Shown: positions 4,507-6,067 of the stretch, in pieces
How the letters are laid out: each line of letters starts with the position of its first letter
How positions within the stretch are numbered: the first letter of the stretch is position 1
NCBI GenBank assembly: GCA_027061705.1
Contig: JAMOVB010000141.1
Location: 1-6,067, forward strand
DNA: 6,067 bases
Direction: 5' to 3'
From: Desulfurococcales archaeon
GTDB lineage: Archaea > Thermoproteota > Thermoprotei_A > Sulfolobales > NBVN01
Made by a program: the position numbers and the translations under genes
Notes under the pieces: model-generated
Told to the model about the DNA's origin: nothing
Databases searched by the model: none
Seen by the model: the letters and a program-made list of their open reading frames with translations, nothing else

Positions 4507-5982
4507 ATGGCGAGCTTATCACGTAGGTTTCGTAAGGCCATTAGTGGTGCGGCGGCAGCTGGGATTATAATAGCGATAATATGTGTCATAATAGCCGGCG
4601 TCGTAGGGTACTACTACGGCAGCTCGCACGCGAAGCCATTAACAGTTACCCACACGGTCGTCAAGACCGTCACGAAGACCGTCAGCGCCGTTAAGACCGT
4701 GACCTCCACGGCTACGGTGTCGGCCGCAACAACAACGACTAGCAAGTCGCTTGCCGGGGCTAGCATCATATGGGCGTCGACACAGCTAGTCCCGCCTGAG
4801 GAGCAGGCCTTCGTTAAGGGGACGCTTCTGACGCAGTTTAAGCAGAAGACAGGGATTAGCGTGACGTTCGTAGGCCTCTCATACTCGGAGATGATAACCA
4901 GGATCACAGCGGCTGAGAAGTCGGGTAAGGTCTCCATAAGCCTGATAGGCGACCTGCACGGCGATCTAGACCTTATGGCGTCTAAGGGCTACCTAATGGA
5001 CCTAAGCAGCTACTTCAAGACGCTAACGGGCAGGACGTTCCCGAAGGTGCTGCTTAACTACGCACACCTGCATGGAATCCTAGCGTACATACCTTGGATG
5101 ACCGCCACCTACGTCATGGTCATCAACAAGAAGGCCTTCAAGTACCTGCCTCCGGGACTTACCGAGCAGGACATAATAAGCGGTGACAGCAAGTGGACGT
5201 ACCAGGCCCTCCTAGCCTGGGCTAAGAACCTCTATGAGAAGACTGGGAAGAAGCTGCTGGGCTTCCCGGCAGGGCCTCACGGCCTGTTCGTGAGGTTCCT
5301 GCACGGGTATCTATACCCGGCGTTCACCGGCGCCCAGGTTAAGAACTTCAACAGCACCGCCGCGGTTCAGATGTGGAAGTACCTTAAGGAGCTGTGGAAG
5401 TACGTCAACCCAGCCAGCACCACCTGGGACGCCATGGCTGACCCGCTCCTCAGCGGCCAGGTGTGGATAGCTTGGGACCACACCGCCAGGATTAAGGACG
5501 CTATTGAGAAGGAGCCGAACCAGTTCGTCGTGGTGCCCGTGCCTCAGGGTCCGAAGGGCAGGGGCTTCATACTGGTTGTCGCTGGCCTAGCCATACCTAA
5601 GGGCGCGCCGAACCCGCAGGCCGCTTGGAGGCTTATCGAGTACCTGACGAACCCGAGCGTCCAGGTTGAGGTGCTGAAGAAGACGGGCTTCTTCCCGACC
5701 GTCAAGGAGGCGTCGACAGCGATGCCTTCAGGGCCTCTTAAGGTCCTGATTAAGGGCGTTACTGACCAGATAAGCGCGCCTAACGCTGTCGTAGCTATGA
5801 TACCCAGCCTCGGCAGCAAGAGCGGTGACTTCAAGAGCATCTACATAACGGCCTTCAGGGACATCGTGCTGAACAACCAGCCGATTCAGAAGGTGCTTAA
5901 CGAGCTCTACCCGCAGCTGCTGAACCTCTTCAAGGAGACCGGAGCCCCACTACCTCCACCTGACTCCGGCTCAGCTGGCTGA
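4507..5982 (+). CDS. ABC transporter substrate-binding protein, family 1 (sugar type), membrane-anchored
   Basis: This 491-residue protein would capture a solute, most likely a sugar or oligosaccharide, outside the cell and hand it to the permease. The N-terminus is basic (RRFRK, 6-10), followed by a hydrophobic segment at about 12-36; K10-A11 before ISGAAAAG resembles the prepilin-like (class III) signals of crenarchaeal sugar-binding proteins. A Thr/Val-rich stalk follows at about 45-80, with KTV repeated at 53, 57 and 63. The binding domain spans about 85-480: a family-typical first lobe (LLTQFKQKTGISVTFVGL; DLDLMASKGYLMDLS), the middle SGQVWIAWDHTARIKDAIE (317-335), and VVVPVPQGPKG, LAIPKGAPNPQAAWRLIEYL (361-380) and GFFPTVKEA, all usual in this family. 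The substrate cannot be read from the sequence. The protein has one sequon (N282). The stop is TGA, and 20 bases later the next gene starts, fitting an importer operon. Confidence 0.93.
   Translation: MASLSRRFRKAISGAAAAGIIIAIICVIIAGVVGYYYGSSHAKPLTVTHTVVKTVTKTVSAVKTVTSTATVSAATTTTSKSLAGASIIWASTQLVPPEEQAFVKGTLLTQFKQKTGISVTFVGLSYSEMITRITAAEKSGKVSISLIGDLHGDLDLMASKGYLMDLSSYFKTLTGRTFPKVLLNYAHLHGILAYIPWMTATYVMVINKKAFKYLPPGLTEQDIISGDSKWTYQALLAWAKNLYEKTGKKLLGFPAGPHGLFVRFLHGYLYPAFTGAQVKNFNSTAAVQMWKYLKELWKYVNPASTTWDAMADPLLSGQVWIAWDHTARIKDAIEKEPNQFVVVPVPQGPKGRGFILVVAGLAIPKGAPNPQAAWRLIEYLTNPSVQVEVLKKTGFFPTVKEASTAMPSGPLKVLIKGVTDQISAPNAVVAMIPSLGSKSGDFKSIYITAFRDIVLNNQPIQKVLNELYPQLLNLFKETGAPLPPPDSGSAG
4663..4700 (+). 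repeat. AAGACCGT short repeats in the stalk region
   Basis: AAGACCGT occurs exactly at 4663-4670, 4675-4682 and 4693-4700, in the same codon frame, each encoding Lys-Thr and the start of Val. Spacings are 12 and 18 bases. Repeats of this kind can change stalk length by slippage or recombination. Confidence 0.6.
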
Positions 5983-6002
5983 CGTAGAGCGGGGGTTGAG
6001 GT

Positions 6003-6067
6003 ATGGGTGCGGAGCTTAAGCAGAAAAAGGGCTTTTCCACCGTAACCCGGTACCTCCCCTACTTCCT
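6003..6067 (+). CDS. Probable ABC transporter permease (partial, 3' end outside window)
   Basis: Twenty-one complete codons are visible from ATG 6003, reading MGAELKQKKG then FSTVTRYLPYF, with the next codon (CT-) necessarily Leu. A short Lys-rich cytosolic head followed by an R-Y-L-P-Y-F-L turn into a hydrophobic segment is how many MalF/UgpA-type sugar permeases begin, and position directly after a family-1 binding protein supports this. The start is firm because an in-frame TGA lies at 5997-5999. GAGGT (5998-6002) abuts the ATG with no spacer, which is unusual; the G-run at 5991-5995 may contribute. Identity rests mainly on context, since the membrane segments lie outside the window. Confidence 0.7.
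   Translation, partial: MGAELKQKKGFSTVTRYLPYF

Overview
The window is a five-gene stretch from an archaeon, most probably a thermophilic member of the Thermoproteota (Crenarchaeota). The signs are heavy use of AGG (Arg) and ATA (Ile) codons, archaeal Shine-Dalgarno motifs (GGTGATC, GAGGT) just upstream of starts, TATA-like boxes, surface proteins with an N-terminal membrane anchor and a threonine-rich stalk, and an archaeal-type KptA. I cannot name the genus from the sequence alone. All five genes are on the + strand.

Layout. 1-588: the C-terminal part of an SPL/COG1533-type radical SAM protein, whose iron-sulfur Cys motif lies before the window. 589-721: a short, very GC-rich spacer (60 of 82 bases G or C over 589-670 by hand count) packed with perfect dyads. 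722-3214: an 830-residue membrane-anchored, secreted beta-propeller protein (COG4880 type). 3322-3993: kptA/tpt1, an NAD-dependent RNA 2'-phosphotransferase. 3994-4506: a long AT-rich non-coding region with several palindromes, ending in a TATA-like element and an SD. 4507-5982: a membrane-anchored ABC sugar-type substrate-binding protein. 6003-end: the first 21 full codons of what is probably its permease.

How the genes relate. The binding protein and the downstream gene form the start of an ABC importer operon (20-bp gap), and the AT-rich region before them is the obvious place for its control. The propeller and the binding protein are both built for the outer face of the membrane, whereas KptA and the radical SAM protein are cytosolic. 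I see no evidence that the first three genes form a pathway with the transporter; they look like independent neighbours on one strand.

I found no mobile element, CRISPR array, tRNA or rRNA. No obviously new system stands out. The most worthwhile leads are the GC-rich dyad cluster before the propeller gene, the palindrome-rich AT island before the transporter, the KptA N-terminus that looks like a decayed zinc ribbon, the helical insertion inside the propeller, and the pilin-like signal of the binding protein.
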